DNA of 64,000 nt from JACMNW01 sp031406155 (GTDB lineage Bacteria; Pseudomonadota; Alphaproteobacteria; Rhodobacterales; Rhodobacteraceae), in the NCBI GenBank assembly GCA_031406155.1, contig JANOGW010000012.1:124001-188000 (forward strand). The letters run 5' to 3'. Under the pieces are notes generated by a model. It ran no database searches and was not told where the DNA came from. It worked only from the letters and a program-made list of their open reading frames with translations. The position numbers and the translations under genes are program-made. Positions within the stretch are counted from its first letter, which is position 1, and each line of letters begins with the position of its first letter. This document shows, piece by piece, positions 9,236 through 18,312 of this stretch.

Positions 9236-10320
9236 ATCAAATGCCCGGATTTCGCGGCCTTGGTCGCCAGATAGTCGGCATTCTGCACGGTTTGCCCCAC
9301 CTGTAACGGCACGCGTTCCACCACAGCCAACCCGCAACTTTCCATCATCGCCACCTTTTGCGGATTGTTGGTCATCAAGCGCACCGACGCAAACCCCATT
9401 TTTCGCAGAATGTCAGCGCCGATGCGGAAATCCCGCTCGTCATCCTCAAAGCCCAGCCGATGGTTGGCCTCGACCGTGTCAAAGCCCTGATCTTGCAGAG
9501 AATAGGCGCGCATCTTGTTGGCCAGCCCGATGCCGCGGCCTTCCTGATTCAGGTACAGCAGCACCCCCGCGCGTTGCGCCCCCATCTGCGCCAATGCGCT
9601 GCGCAACTGCGGCCCGCAGTCACATTTCAGGCTGCCCAGCACATCGCCGGTGAAACAGGCCGAATGCAGGCGCGCCAGTACGGGCTGGCTGCGGTCCGGA
9701 TGGCCGATTTCAATGGCATAGTGATCCTCGCCGCCATCATCGGGACGAAACACATGCACGCGCCCGGCATTTGTTGCAGCCATGGGCAGGCGTGCCGAAG
9801 CGACGGCATGCAAGGGTGACAGGCGCAACAATTCGCGGCCCGCCTCCTCCAGCGTGATCAGGGTCAGGTTCATCTGACCTGCCAATCCGTAACCATCCTC
9901 CACGGGCACGACCAGCACCGCTGGCAACACATGCGCCGATTTTGCCAGTGCAATCGCCGCCCGGTGAAGATCGGCAGCCCCGTCGCGCAAGGATCGAAAC
10001 GGCCCTTTCATCGGGGTTCGCAAATCATCCGACGGGTCGGCTACCGCTCGCAGCCATGCCGCGTCGCCGCTGCCCGGCACCGAAATACGGGCAATATCGC
10101 CGTCATAAGCCCGCGCCTTCAGCGTTTCAGCCCTGCGCGCCGTGATCACCAGTTCCGGCGCACCCAAGCGCCGCAGTTCCGTCAGCCGCGCTGCATCCAG
10201 CGCCTCGACAGCAACGATGACCACCGTTTGCCCAGCCCCAGCCAGAACCACCGGTACACCCATGCGCAAATCGCCGCGCGCGCGGGCAATCCGTTCGATG
10301 GGACTCGGGCCGAGTGTCAT
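9232..10320 (-). CDS. ribA: GTP cyclohydrolase II
   Basis: Catalyses the first committed step of riboflavin synthesis (GTP to a diamino-pyrimidinone phosphate, formate and PPi). 362 residues. The C-terminal half has the zinc ligands C222, C233 and C235 (CFTGDVLGSLKCDC) and YLNQEGRGIGL. The N-terminal ~170 residues are a degenerate extra domain, as in many alphaproteobacterial RibA proteins, rather than an intact RibB domain. It is translationally coupled (GTGA) to the L,D-transpeptidase gene downstream. Confidence 0.92.
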   Translation of the reverse strand: MTLGPSPIERIARARGDLRMGVPVVLAGAGQTVVIVAVEALDAARLTELRRLGAPELVITARRAETLKARAYDGDIARISVPGSGDAAWLRAVADPSDDLRTPMKGPFRSLRDGAADLHRAAIALAKSAHVLPAVLVVPVEDGYGLAGQMNLTLITLEEAGRELLRLSPLHAVASARLPMAATNAGRVHVFRPDDGGEDHYAIEIGHPDRSQPVLARLHSACFTGDVLGSLKCDCGPQLRSALAQMGAQRAGVLLYLNQEGRGIGLANKMRAYSLQDQGFDTVEANHRLGFEDDERDFRIGADILRKMGFASVRLMTNNPQKVAMMESCGLAVVERVPLQVGQTVQNADYLATKAAKSGHLM

Positions 10321-10472
10321 TTTCGGGCGCTCCTTGTTTCCCTATCTAGGCAAACTTCGCCAGAATTGAAACATATCCTGGTCCTACGACACGTCCGCGT
10401 GAGATTTTGTTGCATGCCTTGCCGAAACCGAAAACCGCGCGCATGTCATAGCCTAATCAAACGGAGGCGGCC

Positions 10473-11159
10473 ATGGCATCCCTACGACGGATACTTCTTG
10501 TTGATGACGACGATGATCTTCGCGAAGCACTGAGTGAACAGCTGGTGATGACCGAAGATTTCGACGTGTTCGAGGCCGGCACTGGTGCCGAGGGCATGGA
10601 AAAGGCCAAGGCAGGACACTACGATCTGGTAATCCTTGATGTCGGCCTGCCCGATACCGACGGACGCGAACTGTGCCGCCGCATGCGCAAGCAGGGTGTC
10701 AAGTCGCCGATCCTGATGCTGACCGGGCATGACACTGATTCTGATACCATCCTCGGCCTTGATGCCGGTGCCAATGATTATGTCACTAAACCGTTCAAGT
10801 TTCCGGTGCTACTGGCCCGTATCCGGGCGCAACTGCGTCAGCACGAACAATCAGAGGACGCAATTTTCCAGCTTGGCCCCTACACGTTCAAGCCGGCGCA
10901 GAAGATGCTGGTCGATGAAAAAGACAAGAAAATCCGGCTGACGGAAAAAGAAACCAATATTCTCAAGTACCTGTACCGCGCCACGCAAAGTGTCGTTGCG
11001 CGCGACGTGCTGCTGCACGAGGTTTGGGGCTATAACGCCGGTGTCACCACCCATACGCTGGAAACCCATATCTACCGCCTGCGCCAGAAGATCGAGCTTG
11101 ACCCGTCCAACGCCCGTTTGCTGGTGACGGAAAGCGGCGGCTACAGATTGGCCGCATAA
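10473..11159 (+). CDS. OmpR-family response regulator, orphan
   Basis: 228 residues. The receiver domain has an acidic pocket in LLVDDDDD, phospho-acceptor D56 (VILDVGLPD), T84 and K106 (NDYVTKPF). A winged-helix DNA-binding domain from about residue 130 ends in THTLETHIYRLRQKIE and SGGYRL. No histidine kinase gene is nearby, so its partner is elsewhere or absent. It resembles the envelope regulator CenR of alphaproteobacteria, but that assignment is from memory and not certain. GGAGG precedes the ATG. Two RNA-like terminator units follow directly. Confidence 0.9.
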   Translation: MASLRRILLVDDDDDLREALSEQLVMTEDFDVFEAGTGAEGMEKAKAGHYDLVILDVGLPDTDGRELCRRMRKQGVKSPILMLTGHDTDSDTILGLDAGANDYVTKPFKFPVLLARIRAQLRQHEQSEDAIFQLGPYTFKPAQKMLVDEKDKKIRLTEKETNILKYLYRATQSVVARDVLLHEVWGYNAGVTTHTLETHIYRLRQKIELDPSNARLLVTESGGYRLAA

Positions 11160-11259
11160 CGGTCTTAGTGTTGCCGAAATGATCGGCGATAGTTTGCATA
11201 AGCGCCAGATGACGGCGATCTTTGGTTCCCTTTGCTGCGTCGGGGTTATGGCACGGCAC

Positions 11260-11303
11260 CCTCCCTGTTGGACCTGGCCGGGCCGTGTGCCCGGCCTTTT
11301 TTT
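11260..11303 (+). ncRNA. sRNA-like terminator unit, copy 1
   Basis: The unit reads CCTCCCTG, an eight-base linker TTGGACCT, an 8-bp perfect stem GGCCGGGC/GCCCGGCC with a five-base loop, then T7. It is clearly an intrinsic terminator and probably ends the response-regulator transcript. The CCUCCC segment is complementary to a Shine-Dalgarno sequence, and a second copy of equal length follows 156 bases later. This resembles small RNAs with anti-SD motifs known in Rhodobacter (for example the CcsR family), but assignment to that family is not established. Confidence 0.6.
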
Positions 11304-11415
11304 GTTTTGCCTGACACGCCGTCAAACTGTGGTGTCAACGCAACGTTTCCGGGCAATGTTTGCGCAAACGAAAATCGGCCGCCCAACACCCCCCGGTTGT
11401 GCTATACATAAAACA

Positions 11416-11459
11416 CCTCCCTGCTGGACTTGGCCCGGCGCTTTGCCGGGTCTTTTTTT
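11416..11459 (+). ncRNA. sRNA-like terminator unit, copy 2
   Basis: Same architecture and same 44-base length as copy 1: CCTCCCTG, linker CTGGACTT, stem GGCCCGGC/GCCGGGTC, five-base loop, T7. Compared with copy 1, one stem position has changed on both sides (G-C to C-G) and another is a tolerated G-U, so the structure rather than the exact sequence is conserved. A TATACA-like -10 lies at 11403-11408, which could start a short transcript of about 45-55 nt. Confidence 0.58.
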
Positions 11460-11579
11460 GCTGATATCGGCTGCGCTCGAATTTCGCGGCATGCCGATCT
11501 GAACCGCTTTGCGATTGGCGCGACGTGCTTCATAGTCTGGGCTCTGATGTCGCGTCACTGCACAGGAAAGCCCGCGCCC

Positions 11580-12368
11580 ATGCCCTTCACGCTTGCCACC
11601 TGGAACATCAATTCCGTCCGCCTGCGCGAAGGCCTTGTTGCGCGCCTGATGGCCGAAGAGGCCCCCGATATCCTGTGTTTGCAGGAATGCAAAAGCCCGG
11701 TGGAAAACATCCCCGTCGCGCAGTTTCAGGCGCTGGGCTATCGATACATGGTGGCGCGCGGGCAGAAGGGGTACAACGGTGTCGCCATCCTGTCAAAGTT
11801 GCCGATCATGGATGCAGGCGACAAGGATTTCGCCCGGATGGGCCATGCGCGGCATGTGGCGGCACGGCTGGAAAGCGGCATCACCATCCACAATTGCTAT
11901 GTGCCCGCAGGCGGCGACATTCCCGACCGGACACAGAACGAAAAATTTGGCCAGAAGCTCGATTTCCTGACCGACATGCGCGACTGGTTCCACTGGGAAA
12001 GACCCGACCGATCGATCCTGGTTGGCGATCTGAATATAGCACCGCGTGAAGATGACGTCTGGAACCACAAGCAACTGCTGAAAATCGTCAGTCACACACC
12101 GATTGAGGTTGATCACTTGAACGCTGCGATGGAGGCGGGCGCCTGGATCGATATCACCCGCAAGGTTATTCCCTCAGGTCCGCTGTTCAGCTGGTGGTCG
12201 TACCGGTCGCCGGATTGGGACGGCGCCGACAAGGGCCGCCGCCTTGATCATGTCTGGGCCACCCCCGACATCGCGTCGGCGGGCCACGGCAGCCGCATTC
12301 TGCGCGGTGCACGCGGTTGGGAACAACCAAGCGACCACGCCCCGGTGTTCGCGACGTTTGATCTTTAG
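11580..12368 (+). CDS. xthA: exodeoxyribonuclease III
   Basis: 262 residues from the ATG at 11580 (MPFTLATWNINSVR). Metal-dependent AP endonuclease/3'-5' exonuclease of base-excision repair. Landmarks: NINSVR, LQECKS (metal-binding Glu), GDLNIAPREDDVW (Asp/Asn catalytic), LDHVWAT and the terminal SDHAPV with the catalytic His. The open frame extends upstream to 11430 through the RNA-like unit, but family similarity begins at 11580. Size matches the XthA family. Confidence 0.93.
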   Translation: MPFTLATWNINSVRLREGLVARLMAEEAPDILCLQECKSPVENIPVAQFQALGYRYMVARGQKGYNGVAILSKLPIMDAGDKDFARMGHARHVAARLESGITIHNCYVPAGGDIPDRTQNEKFGQKLDFLTDMRDWFHWERPDRSILVGDLNIAPREDDVWNHKQLLKIVSHTPIEVDHLNAAMEAGAWIDITRKVIPSGPLFSWWSYRSPDWDGADKGRRLDHVWATPDIASAGHGSRILRGARGWEQPSDHAPVFATFDL

Positions 12369-12488
12369 CAATTGCCTCCAGCGTCGATATTTTTGAACGG
12401 ATGAAGTCAGCCGCTGGCCGTCTTGCCTCTTGGCCTTTTCGCGCAGCACCCTCATATAGGGGCGACACTAAACCAGATGAGGGTTGCA

Positions 12489-13406
12489 ATGATCGGGTTG
12501 GGTAACACTTCGGCGGCGAACACGGCCGTCCCTGCGGGTGATGTGATCAAGGATGGCACAGAGGCCAGTTTCATGGCCGACGTGATCGAGATGAGCCAGA
12601 CCATCCCAGTGATTGTTGATTTCTGGGCACCGTGGTGTGGCCCGTGCAAAACCCTCGGACCGGCGTTGGAGGCAGGGGTCAAGCGCGCCAATGGCAAGGT
12701 GCGCATGGTCAAGATCGATATCGATCAGAACCAGCGCATTGCCGCGCAGTTGCGCATCCAGTCCATCCCGATGGTCTATGCCTTCTGGAAAGGTCAACCT
12801 GTGGATGGCTTTCAAGGTGCCGTGCCGGGATCCGAGATCAAGGCCTTTGTCGACCGCGTTGGTGCTTTGGCAGGCGACGGGGGCCTTGCGGAAGCAATCG
12901 AGGCCGCCGAGGCCATGCTGGACGAAGGTGCTGCGGTCGATGCCGCGGAAACATTTGCCGCGATCCTTGGCGAAGACCCGACGAATGCCGCAGCATACGG
13001 CGGGCTTGCGCGCGCGCATCTGGCCATGGGCGAGGTTGATCAGGCGCAGGGATTGGTTGATGCGGCACCCCCCGAAATGACCCGGGCGAAAGAGATTGAG
13101 GCGGTGCGCGCCCAGATCGAACTGGCCCGTCAGGCCGCCAGCGCCGGGCCGGAGGATGAATTGCGCAGCGCGGTCGAGGCACAGCCCGACAATCTTCAGG
13201 CCCGGTTCGATCTGGCCCTTGCCTTGCACGCGGACGGCAAGATCGAAGAATCGGTCGATGCGCTGCTGGATTTGTTCCGCCGCGATCGGGACTGGAACGA
13301 TGGCGCGGCCAAATCCCAGTTGTTCACCATTTTCGAGGCGCTGAAGCCGCAAGATCCGATTGTCCTGAAAGGCCGCAGAAAACTTTCGTCTATGATATTT
13401 GCCTGA
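12489..13406 (+). CDS. thioredoxin-TPR chaperone (CnoX/YbbN-like)
   Basis: 305 residues. An N-terminal thioredoxin fold with WAPWCGPCK (CGPC at 50-53) is followed by a C-terminal tetratricopeptide region from about residue 125, the CnoX/YbbN architecture. In E. coli YbbN is a chaperone-holdase that passes clients to GroEL/DnaK. The alphaproteobacterial form keeps the redox CGPC, so thiol reductase activity is possible. GAGGG lies before the ATG at 12489; the frame is open to 12423, but that extension has no support. Confidence 0.88.
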   Translation: MIGLGNTSAANTAVPAGDVIKDGTEASFMADVIEMSQTIPVIVDFWAPWCGPCKTLGPALEAGVKRANGKVRMVKIDIDQNQRIAAQLRIQSIPMVYAFWKGQPVDGFQGAVPGSEIKAFVDRVGALAGDGGLAEAIEAAEAMLDEGAAVDAAETFAAILGEDPTNAAAYGGLARAHLAMGEVDQAQGLVDAAPPEMTRAKEIEAVRAQIELARQAASAGPEDELRSAVEAQPDNLQARFDLALALHADGKIEESVDALLDLFRRDRDWNDGAAKSQLFTIFEALKPQDPIVLKGRRKLSSMIFA

Positions 13407-13435
13407 AGGGTGAACTGACCTACGTTAGGGACATC

Positions 13436-14077
13436 ATGAAAAACATCGATCTTCCCGAAACCATCCCCGTGTTCCCGTTGCCTGGTGCATTGCTGCTGCC
13501 ACGAGCCAAGCTGCCACTGCACATCTTCGAGCCGCGCTACCTGCAAATGCTGGAAGACGCCATGAAAACCGGGCATCGCCTGATTGGTATGCTGCAACCG
13601 CGCGAAGTGCCCGGCAATGCGGAAAAGCGACTGCACTCCATCGGTTGCGCCGGTCGGTTGACCGGTTTTTCCGAAACCGAGGATGGTCGCTACATGGTCA
13701 CGTTGACCGGAGTGTCGCGCTTTCGGGTTCTGCAAGAAATTACCGGCTTCAGTCCCTACCGCCGCTGCAGCGTTGATTGGGCCCCCTTTGCGCGCGATCT
13801 TGGAGCCAGCGAAGACGACACGGGCTTTGAGAGGGCGCAATTTCTGACTATTCTTGGCCGCTACTTTCAGGCGATGGAACTGTCGACTGATTGGGGCAGT
13901 CTGAAAGAGGCGGATGCCGAACTGCTGATCAATTCGCTGTCGATGCTGTGCCCGTTTGCGCCCGAAGACAAACAGGCCTTGCTGGAAGCGCCATCGCTGG
14001 AAACCCGCCGCGAAACGCTGGTGACGCTGTTCGAATTTTCCCTGCGTGGCGGCAGCACTGGTGAAGTGATGCAGTGA
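13436..14077 (+). CDS. LON peptidase substrate-binding-domain protein
   Basis: 213 residues consisting of the Lon N-terminal substrate-binding domain alone: IPVFPLPGALLLPRAKLPLHIFEPRY near the N-terminus, then LIGMLQP and a C-terminal helical part. There is no AAA+ or protease domain, so it is not Lon itself. The role is unknown. It follows the thioredoxin-TPR gene by about 30 bases and overlaps the Trm112-like gene as GTGA, so the three are probably co-transcribed and may act together in protein quality control (inference). Confidence 0.88.
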   Translation: MKNIDLPETIPVFPLPGALLLPRAKLPLHIFEPRYLQMLEDAMKTGHRLIGMLQPREVPGNAEKRLHSIGCAGRLTGFSETEDGRYMVTLTGVSRFRVLQEITGFSPYRRCSVDWAPFARDLGASEDDTGFERAQFLTILGRYFQAMELSTDWGSLKEADAELLINSLSMLCPFAPEDKQALLEAPSLETRRETLVTLFEFSLRGGSTGEVMQ

Positions 14078-14301
14078 CCGGCCCGGATCATCCAGAAAAG
14101 ACCGCCGCCGGACAGGCTGCGTCCGACCGGATGGTCGCTGACCGGCGTATGCTTGAGGCGCTGGTCTGCCCGTTGACTCAAGGCCTGCTGACCTATGATG
14201 CCGAGCGGCAGGAACTTGTCTCGCGCGCGGCGGGATTGGCCTTTCCGATCCGCGATGGCATCCCGATCATGCTGGTCTCTGAGGCGCGCCAGGTCGATTG
14301 A
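14074..14301 (+). CDS. Trm112-family small protein
   Basis: 75 residues from a GTG overlapping the previous stop, or 56 from the ATG at 14131 (MVADRRMLEALVCP), where family similarity starts. It has the Trm112/YcaR pattern LEALVCPLTQGLLTYD ... LVSRAAGLAFPIRDGIPIMLVSEAR. Only one cysteine of the usual zinc-binding set is present, as in other alphaproteobacterial members. Eukaryotic Trm112 activates methyltransferases; the bacterial role is unclear. Confidence 0.83.
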   Translation: MTGPDHPEKTAAGQAASDRMVADRRMLEALVCPLTQGLLTYDAERQELVSRAAGLAFPIRDGIPIMLVSEARQVD

Positions 14302-14355
14302 CTGCTTAAGTTCAGTCGGTTTTGTTGACCATTTGGGCGAATAGGAAACCGCTGA

Positions 14356-15585
14356 TCAGATCGGTTGCCCTGCCAGCAATTTCGGCAAATCCCCGGTCAA
14401 CCCCGCCGCCTGCCGAATGAAGATGCGGCGCAATCTCGGAATGGCGTTGACAATCCCGAGCCCCAAGTCGCGGCCGGCGCGCAGAACCGGGTTGTCATTG
14501 GAAAACAGTCGATTCACGGCGTCCATTCCCAGCGCCAGCGCGGTTGCGTCAAACCGCCGCCAGCGCTGATACCGCGCCAGGACATCCGGCGCCCCGATAT
14601 CTTCGCCGCGCCGTGAAGCCTCAATCAGCACCTGCGCCAGCGCCGCCACATCGCGCAATCCGAGGTTCAGCCCTTGCCCCGCAATCGGGTGTACGCCGTG
14701 CGCCGCATCCCCCACCAGCGCCAGCCGGGGGGCCACGAAACTTTGCGCCAGACTTAACGACAGTGGATAGGTAAACCGATCCCCCGCCAATGAAATCTCG
14801 CCCAGAAAATCACCGAACCGGGGGCGCAAGGCGGCAAGATATTCCCCATCCGGCAAGGCTTGAATGGCCGCCGCCATCGCTTCCGTCTCGGCCCAGACAA
14901 TCGACGAGCGATATCCACCCTGCAGCGGCAAGATAGCCAGCGGCCCCGCCGGCATGAAGAACTGGTGAGCAATGCCGTTGTGCGGCAGGGTATGCGCCAC
15001 CGCCGTCACCAGCGCCGTCTGCCCGTAGCCCCAACCAACCCGCGTGATCCCGGCCCGCAGCGCCGTGCCTGAGTTGCGCCCATCGCAGCCGACCAACACA
15101 CGTGCCGTAATCTGCGCGCCAGATGCCAATGTCACGCTGGTGCCCTGTGCTGTGGCCGTCTGCGCCACAACGCTGTCGCCCGACAGCAGCGTTATTCGCT
15201 TGTCCGCCTGTATCGCCGCCAGAAACGCAGCATACAAATGCCGGTCCTCCAGCATAAAGCCCATCGGGCCTTCCTCGATCTCTGCGTGATCAAAGGTCAG
15301 GAAAAACGGCGATGGCCCCATGCCCGCCCGCCCATCACTTGCCTTGATCTGCAAAATCGGCTGCGTCTTGTCGGCCACCTCGGCCCAAACCCCCAGCACC
15401 GTCAGCAACCGCTTTGATGCTATCGCCAGCGCATAGGCCCGCCCGTCAAATCCCGCCTCGGCCCGATCACGCGCGGGCCGCGCATCGACCACCGTCACTC
15501 GAAACCCGCCCTGCGCTAATGCCAATGCAAGTGCAGGCCCGTTCAGCCCGCCGCCTGCAATCACGATGTCGGTGTCATATTCCAT
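14356..15585 (-). CDS. UbiH/UbiF-family FAD monooxygenase
   Basis: 409 residues. The N-terminal dinucleotide fold has VIAGGGLNGPALALALAQGG, and the C-terminal FAD-binding motif is LVGDAAHGVHPIAGQGLNLGLRD, characteristic of ubiquinone-biosynthesis hydroxylases (UbiH/UbiF/UbiL group). It likely hydroxylates the ubiquinone ring; which position cannot be decided from sequence. Its stop region faces the Trm112-like gene, and its start is divergent from the amidase gene, with about 80 bases between the two starts. Confidence 0.88.
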   Translation of the reverse strand: MEYDTDIVIAGGGLNGPALALALAQGGFRVTVVDARPARDRAEAGFDGRAYALAIASKRLLTVLGVWAEVADKTQPILQIKASDGRAGMGPSPFFLTFDHAEIEEGPMGFMLEDRHLYAAFLAAIQADKRITLLSGDSVVAQTATAQGTSVTLASGAQITARVLVGCDGRNSGTALRAGITRVGWGYGQTALVTAVAHTLPHNGIAHQFFMPAGPLAILPLQGGYRSSIVWAETEAMAAAIQALPDGEYLAALRPRFGDFLGEISLAGDRFTYPLSLSLAQSFVAPRLALVGDAAHGVHPIAGQGLNLGLRDVAALAQVLIEASRRGEDIGAPDVLARYQRWRRFDATALALGMDAVNRLFSNDNPVLRAGRDLGLGIVNAIPRLRRIFIRQAAGLTGDLPKLLAGQPI

Positions 15586-15663
15586 TCCTCAACTATGCCG
15601 TCGCAGTCGGGATTGTCCATGCGCCGCCTTGCCGCTACCTTCGGGCAAACTCGGGGGGCGAAC

Positions 15664-16992
15664 ATGGCGGACAACTGGCTTTGGATGACAGCGGGCAATC
15701 TTGGCCGCGCAATTGGCGCCGGCAGGATCCACCCGGTTGAACTGACCGAGGCGTTTCTTGACGCTATTGAAGCCCATCCGCACGCCAACCTTATCTACAC
15801 CCGTACGACCCCCCGCCGTGCCCGATCAATGGCCATGGCCGCGGCGGGCCGGGCGAAGCTGGGCAACCGGATCGGTCTGCTGGATGGCGTGCCCATGTCG
15901 TGGAAAGACTTGTTCGATACCTCTGGTGCTGAAACCGAAGCTGGCTCTGCCCTGCTCAAAGGCCGCATCCCGAACCGTGATGCCGAAGTGCTGACCACCG
16001 CCACTGCTCAAGGTCTTGTCTGCTTGGGCAAAACCCATATGTCGGAACTGGCGTTTTCCGGCCTTGGCCTTAACCCCATCACCGCCACCCCACCCAATGT
16101 AAATGATCCAGAGGCCGTCCCCGGCGGGTCATCCTCGGGTGCCGCCGCTTCCATCGCCTTCGGCCTTGCCCCCGCCGCCATAGGCTCCGACACAGGCGGT
16201 TCCGTCCGTATCCCCGCCGCGTGGAACGATCTGGTTGGCCTCAAAACCACCGCTGGTCGTGTGTCCTTGCGCGGCGTTGTTCCGCTGTGCGAAAGCTTTG
16301 ATACCGTCGGCCCGATTGTCCGTTCTGTTGAAGATTGCGCGCTTTTGCTGGGCGCACTTGAAGGCGGTATCGCTGCTGATCTTGCTGGTGCCAACCTCAC
16401 CGGAATGCGCCTCTTGCTGCTGGAAACCGTCGCAATGGATGATCTGCGTGATGCACCTGCCACAGGCTTTGATCAAGCCGTCCAACGGCTTAGCGCGAAA
16501 GGCGCAAAGATTGAACGCGGACGCATCCCAGAGGTGACCGAAGCGATGCCCCTTCGCGCTTTGGTCACTGCCGAAGCCTACGGCATCTGGTCCAAAACCA
16601 TCGAGGCTGCTCCCGAAAAGATGTTTCCCCGCATTCTTGAGCGGTTCCGCATGGGTGGCAGTATGACCGCCGCCGATTTCGTTGCGGGCTGGCGGCGGCT
16701 ACAGGAATTGCGCGCCCTTTATGCCAAGCGCACTGCCGGTTACGATGCTGTCATCCTGCCCACCTCCCCGATATTGCCGCCAGACGCTGCCCGCCTGATG
16801 ACCGACGACGCATATTACGTGGCCGAAAACCTGCTTGCTCTGCGCAACACGTACATCGCCAACCTGTTCGGCCTGTGCGCGCTGACCCTGCCCACCAGTC
16901 AACCCTCCTGCGGTATCAGCTTCATGGCCGCACCGGGTGCCGAAGAACGCTTGCTTCGGCTGGGATCGGCAGCGGAAAGGGCGCTGGGCTGA
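15664..16992 (+). CDS. amidase signature family protein
   Basis: 442 residues from the ATG at 15664 (MADNWLWM), preceded by a G-rich ribosome binding site. The Ser-cisSer-Lys triad is intact with family spacing: K81 in GVPMSWKDLFD, cis-S156 in GGSSSGAA, nucleophile S180 in GSDTGGSVRIPA. It cleaves an amide bond. It is not GatA by context (no gatB or gatC here), so the substrate is unknown. An aminotransferase gene follows about 100 bases downstream. The frame is open upstream to 15595 without support. Confidence 0.88.
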   Translation: MADNWLWMTAGNLGRAIGAGRIHPVELTEAFLDAIEAHPHANLIYTRTTPRRARSMAMAAAGRAKLGNRIGLLDGVPMSWKDLFDTSGAETEAGSALLKGRIPNRDAEVLTTATAQGLVCLGKTHMSELAFSGLGLNPITATPPNVNDPEAVPGGSSSGAAASIAFGLAPAAIGSDTGGSVRIPAAWNDLVGLKTTAGRVSLRGVVPLCESFDTVGPIVRSVEDCALLLGALEGGIAADLAGANLTGMRLLLLETVAMDDLRDAPATGFDQAVQRLSAKGAKIERGRIPEVTEAMPLRALVTAEAYGIWSKTIEAAPEKMFPRILERFRMGGSMTAADFVAGWRRLQELRALYAKRTAGYDAVILPTSPILPPDAARLMTDDAYYVAENLLALRNTYIANLFGLCALTLPTSQPSCGISFMAAPGAEERLLRLGSAAERALG

Positions 16993-17097
16993 ACCCCGGC
17001 GAAAAAGCCACAGGTTCGCCTGCCAAACGCTTTGCCAATAAGCGTTTTTCTGGACCAACCGCCGATCTGGCGATAACGTAAAGATGAACGGGGCGTC

Positions 17098-18312
17098 ATG
17101 ACCCCGGAACATGAGGCATTTATGGCGTTTCCAGAGCGGTTTTCGAACCTGCCGGACTATGCGTTTCCGCGTTTGCGGATGCTGCTGGATGCGCATATGC
17201 CGGGCGGCGAGGTCATCCAGATGACCATCGGCGAGCCGCGCCATGCGATGCCGGATTTTGTCGGCCCCATCCTTCAGGACAATCTGGCAGGGTTTGCAAG
17301 CTACCCGATCAACGAAGGCGCGCCCGACCTGTTGGCCGCCATAACCGCGTGGATCGCCCGACGCTATGGTGTGACGCTGGCCGATGACCGGATCATGGCG
17401 CTGAACGGCACCCGTGAAGGGCTGTTCAACGCCTGCATCGCACTCTGCCCGGAAACCAAGAACGGCAAACAACCCGCCGTGCTGATGCCAAACCCGTTCT
17501 ATCAGGTCTATGCTGTGGCCGCCCTGACCGTCGGCGCGGAACCGGTTTATGTGAACGCCACAGCCGCCACCGGGCATTTGCCGGATTTCGTTAGCCTTGA
17601 TCCGGCATTGCTGGATCGCACCGCGGTCGTCTATATCTGTTCGCCCGCCAACCCGCAGGGTGCAGTTGCCTCGCGCGAGTACTGGCGCGGTCTGTTGGCC
17701 TTGGCCGAGAAGCACAATTTCCGCATCATGGCTGATGAATGCTATTCCGAAATCTGGCGCGCAGCACCGCCCGTTGGCATCTTGCAAGTCGCTGCCGAAA
17801 TGGACATCGATCCCGAACGCGTGCTGGCGTTTCATTCGCTTTCCAAGCGATCGAACCTGCCGGGTCTTCGGTCTGGTTTCGTGGCAGGGGGTGTGCAAAG
17901 CATCGCCGCCATGCGCAAACTGCGCACCTTCGCCGGTGCACCACTGCCGCTGCCCCTGCAAAAGGTGGCCGCTGCCGCCTGGGGCAACGAAGTGCATGTC
18001 ATTGAAAATCAGGCACTGTATCACCAGAAATTCCGCATCGCGGACGACATTTTCGGCGGCATGCAGGGCTATGCCCCACCCGATGGTGGATTTTTTCTGT
18101 GGCTGCCGGTCGATGATGGCGAGGCGGCAACGGTGAAATTGTGGACGCAAACCGGCGTCAAGGTTTTGCCAGGGACGTACCTTTCGCGGGATACCGCGAC
18201 GGGCAACCCCGGCAAAGGGTATATCAGGGTTGCACTTGTGGCCCCAAAAGAAGAAATGCGGCGCGGGCTCCTCAGGCTTCGCGACTGCCTTTACGGTCAG
18301 GGACAGGGTTAG
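17098..18312 (+). CDS. class I/II PLP aminotransferase (DapC-like)
   Basis: 404 residues, fold-type I aminotransferase. The PLP lysine is K250 in HSLSKRSNLPGLRSG, with YICSPANPQG and MADECYSEIW supplying the Asn and Asp/Tyr cofactor contacts. Overall it resembles succinyldiaminopimelate aminotransferases (DapC) of lysine/peptidoglycan synthesis, but the substrate is not proven. Two starts are plausible, 17098 and 17122 (MAFPERFSNLP); both have purine-rich upstream sequence. The stop abuts the ftsK ATG directly, suggesting co-transcription. Confidence 0.85.
   Translation: MTPEHEAFMAFPERFSNLPDYAFPRLRMLLDAHMPGGEVIQMTIGEPRHAMPDFVGPILQDNLAGFASYPINEGAPDLLAAITAWIARRYGVTLADDRIMALNGTREGLFNACIALCPETKNGKQPAVLMPNPFYQVYAVAALTVGAEPVYVNATAATGHLPDFVSLDPALLDRTAVVYICSPANPQGAVASREYWRGLLALAEKHNFRIMADECYSEIWRAAPPVGILQVAAEMDIDPERVLAFHSLSKRSNLPGLRSGFVAGGVQSIAAMRKLRTFAGAPLPLPLQKVAAAAWGNEVHVIENQALYHQKFRIADDIFGGMQGYAPPDGGFFLWLPVDDGEAATVKLWTQTGVKVLPGTYLSRDTATGNPGKGYIRVALVAPKEEMRRGLLRLRDCLYGQGQG

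Larger units (their letters stand above)
11160..11579 (+). other. non-coding interval holding two RNA-like units
   Basis: 420 bases between the response regulator and xthA with no convincing gene. It contains two copies of a 44-nt unit (described separately), a perfect 12-bp palindrome GTTTGCGCAAAC at 11358-11369, and a TATACA-like -10 element at about 11403, ten or so bases before the second unit. Confidence 0.7.

Noticed and set aside
8222..9274. 350-residue open frame on the plus strand
   Set aside because: Runs antisense across the amylosucrase-like and L,D-transpeptidase genes; composition typical of shadow frames.
16699..18150. 483-residue open frame on the minus strand
   Set aside because: Antisense to the amidase and aminotransferase genes, low-complexity His/Arg/Gln composition, no motif.
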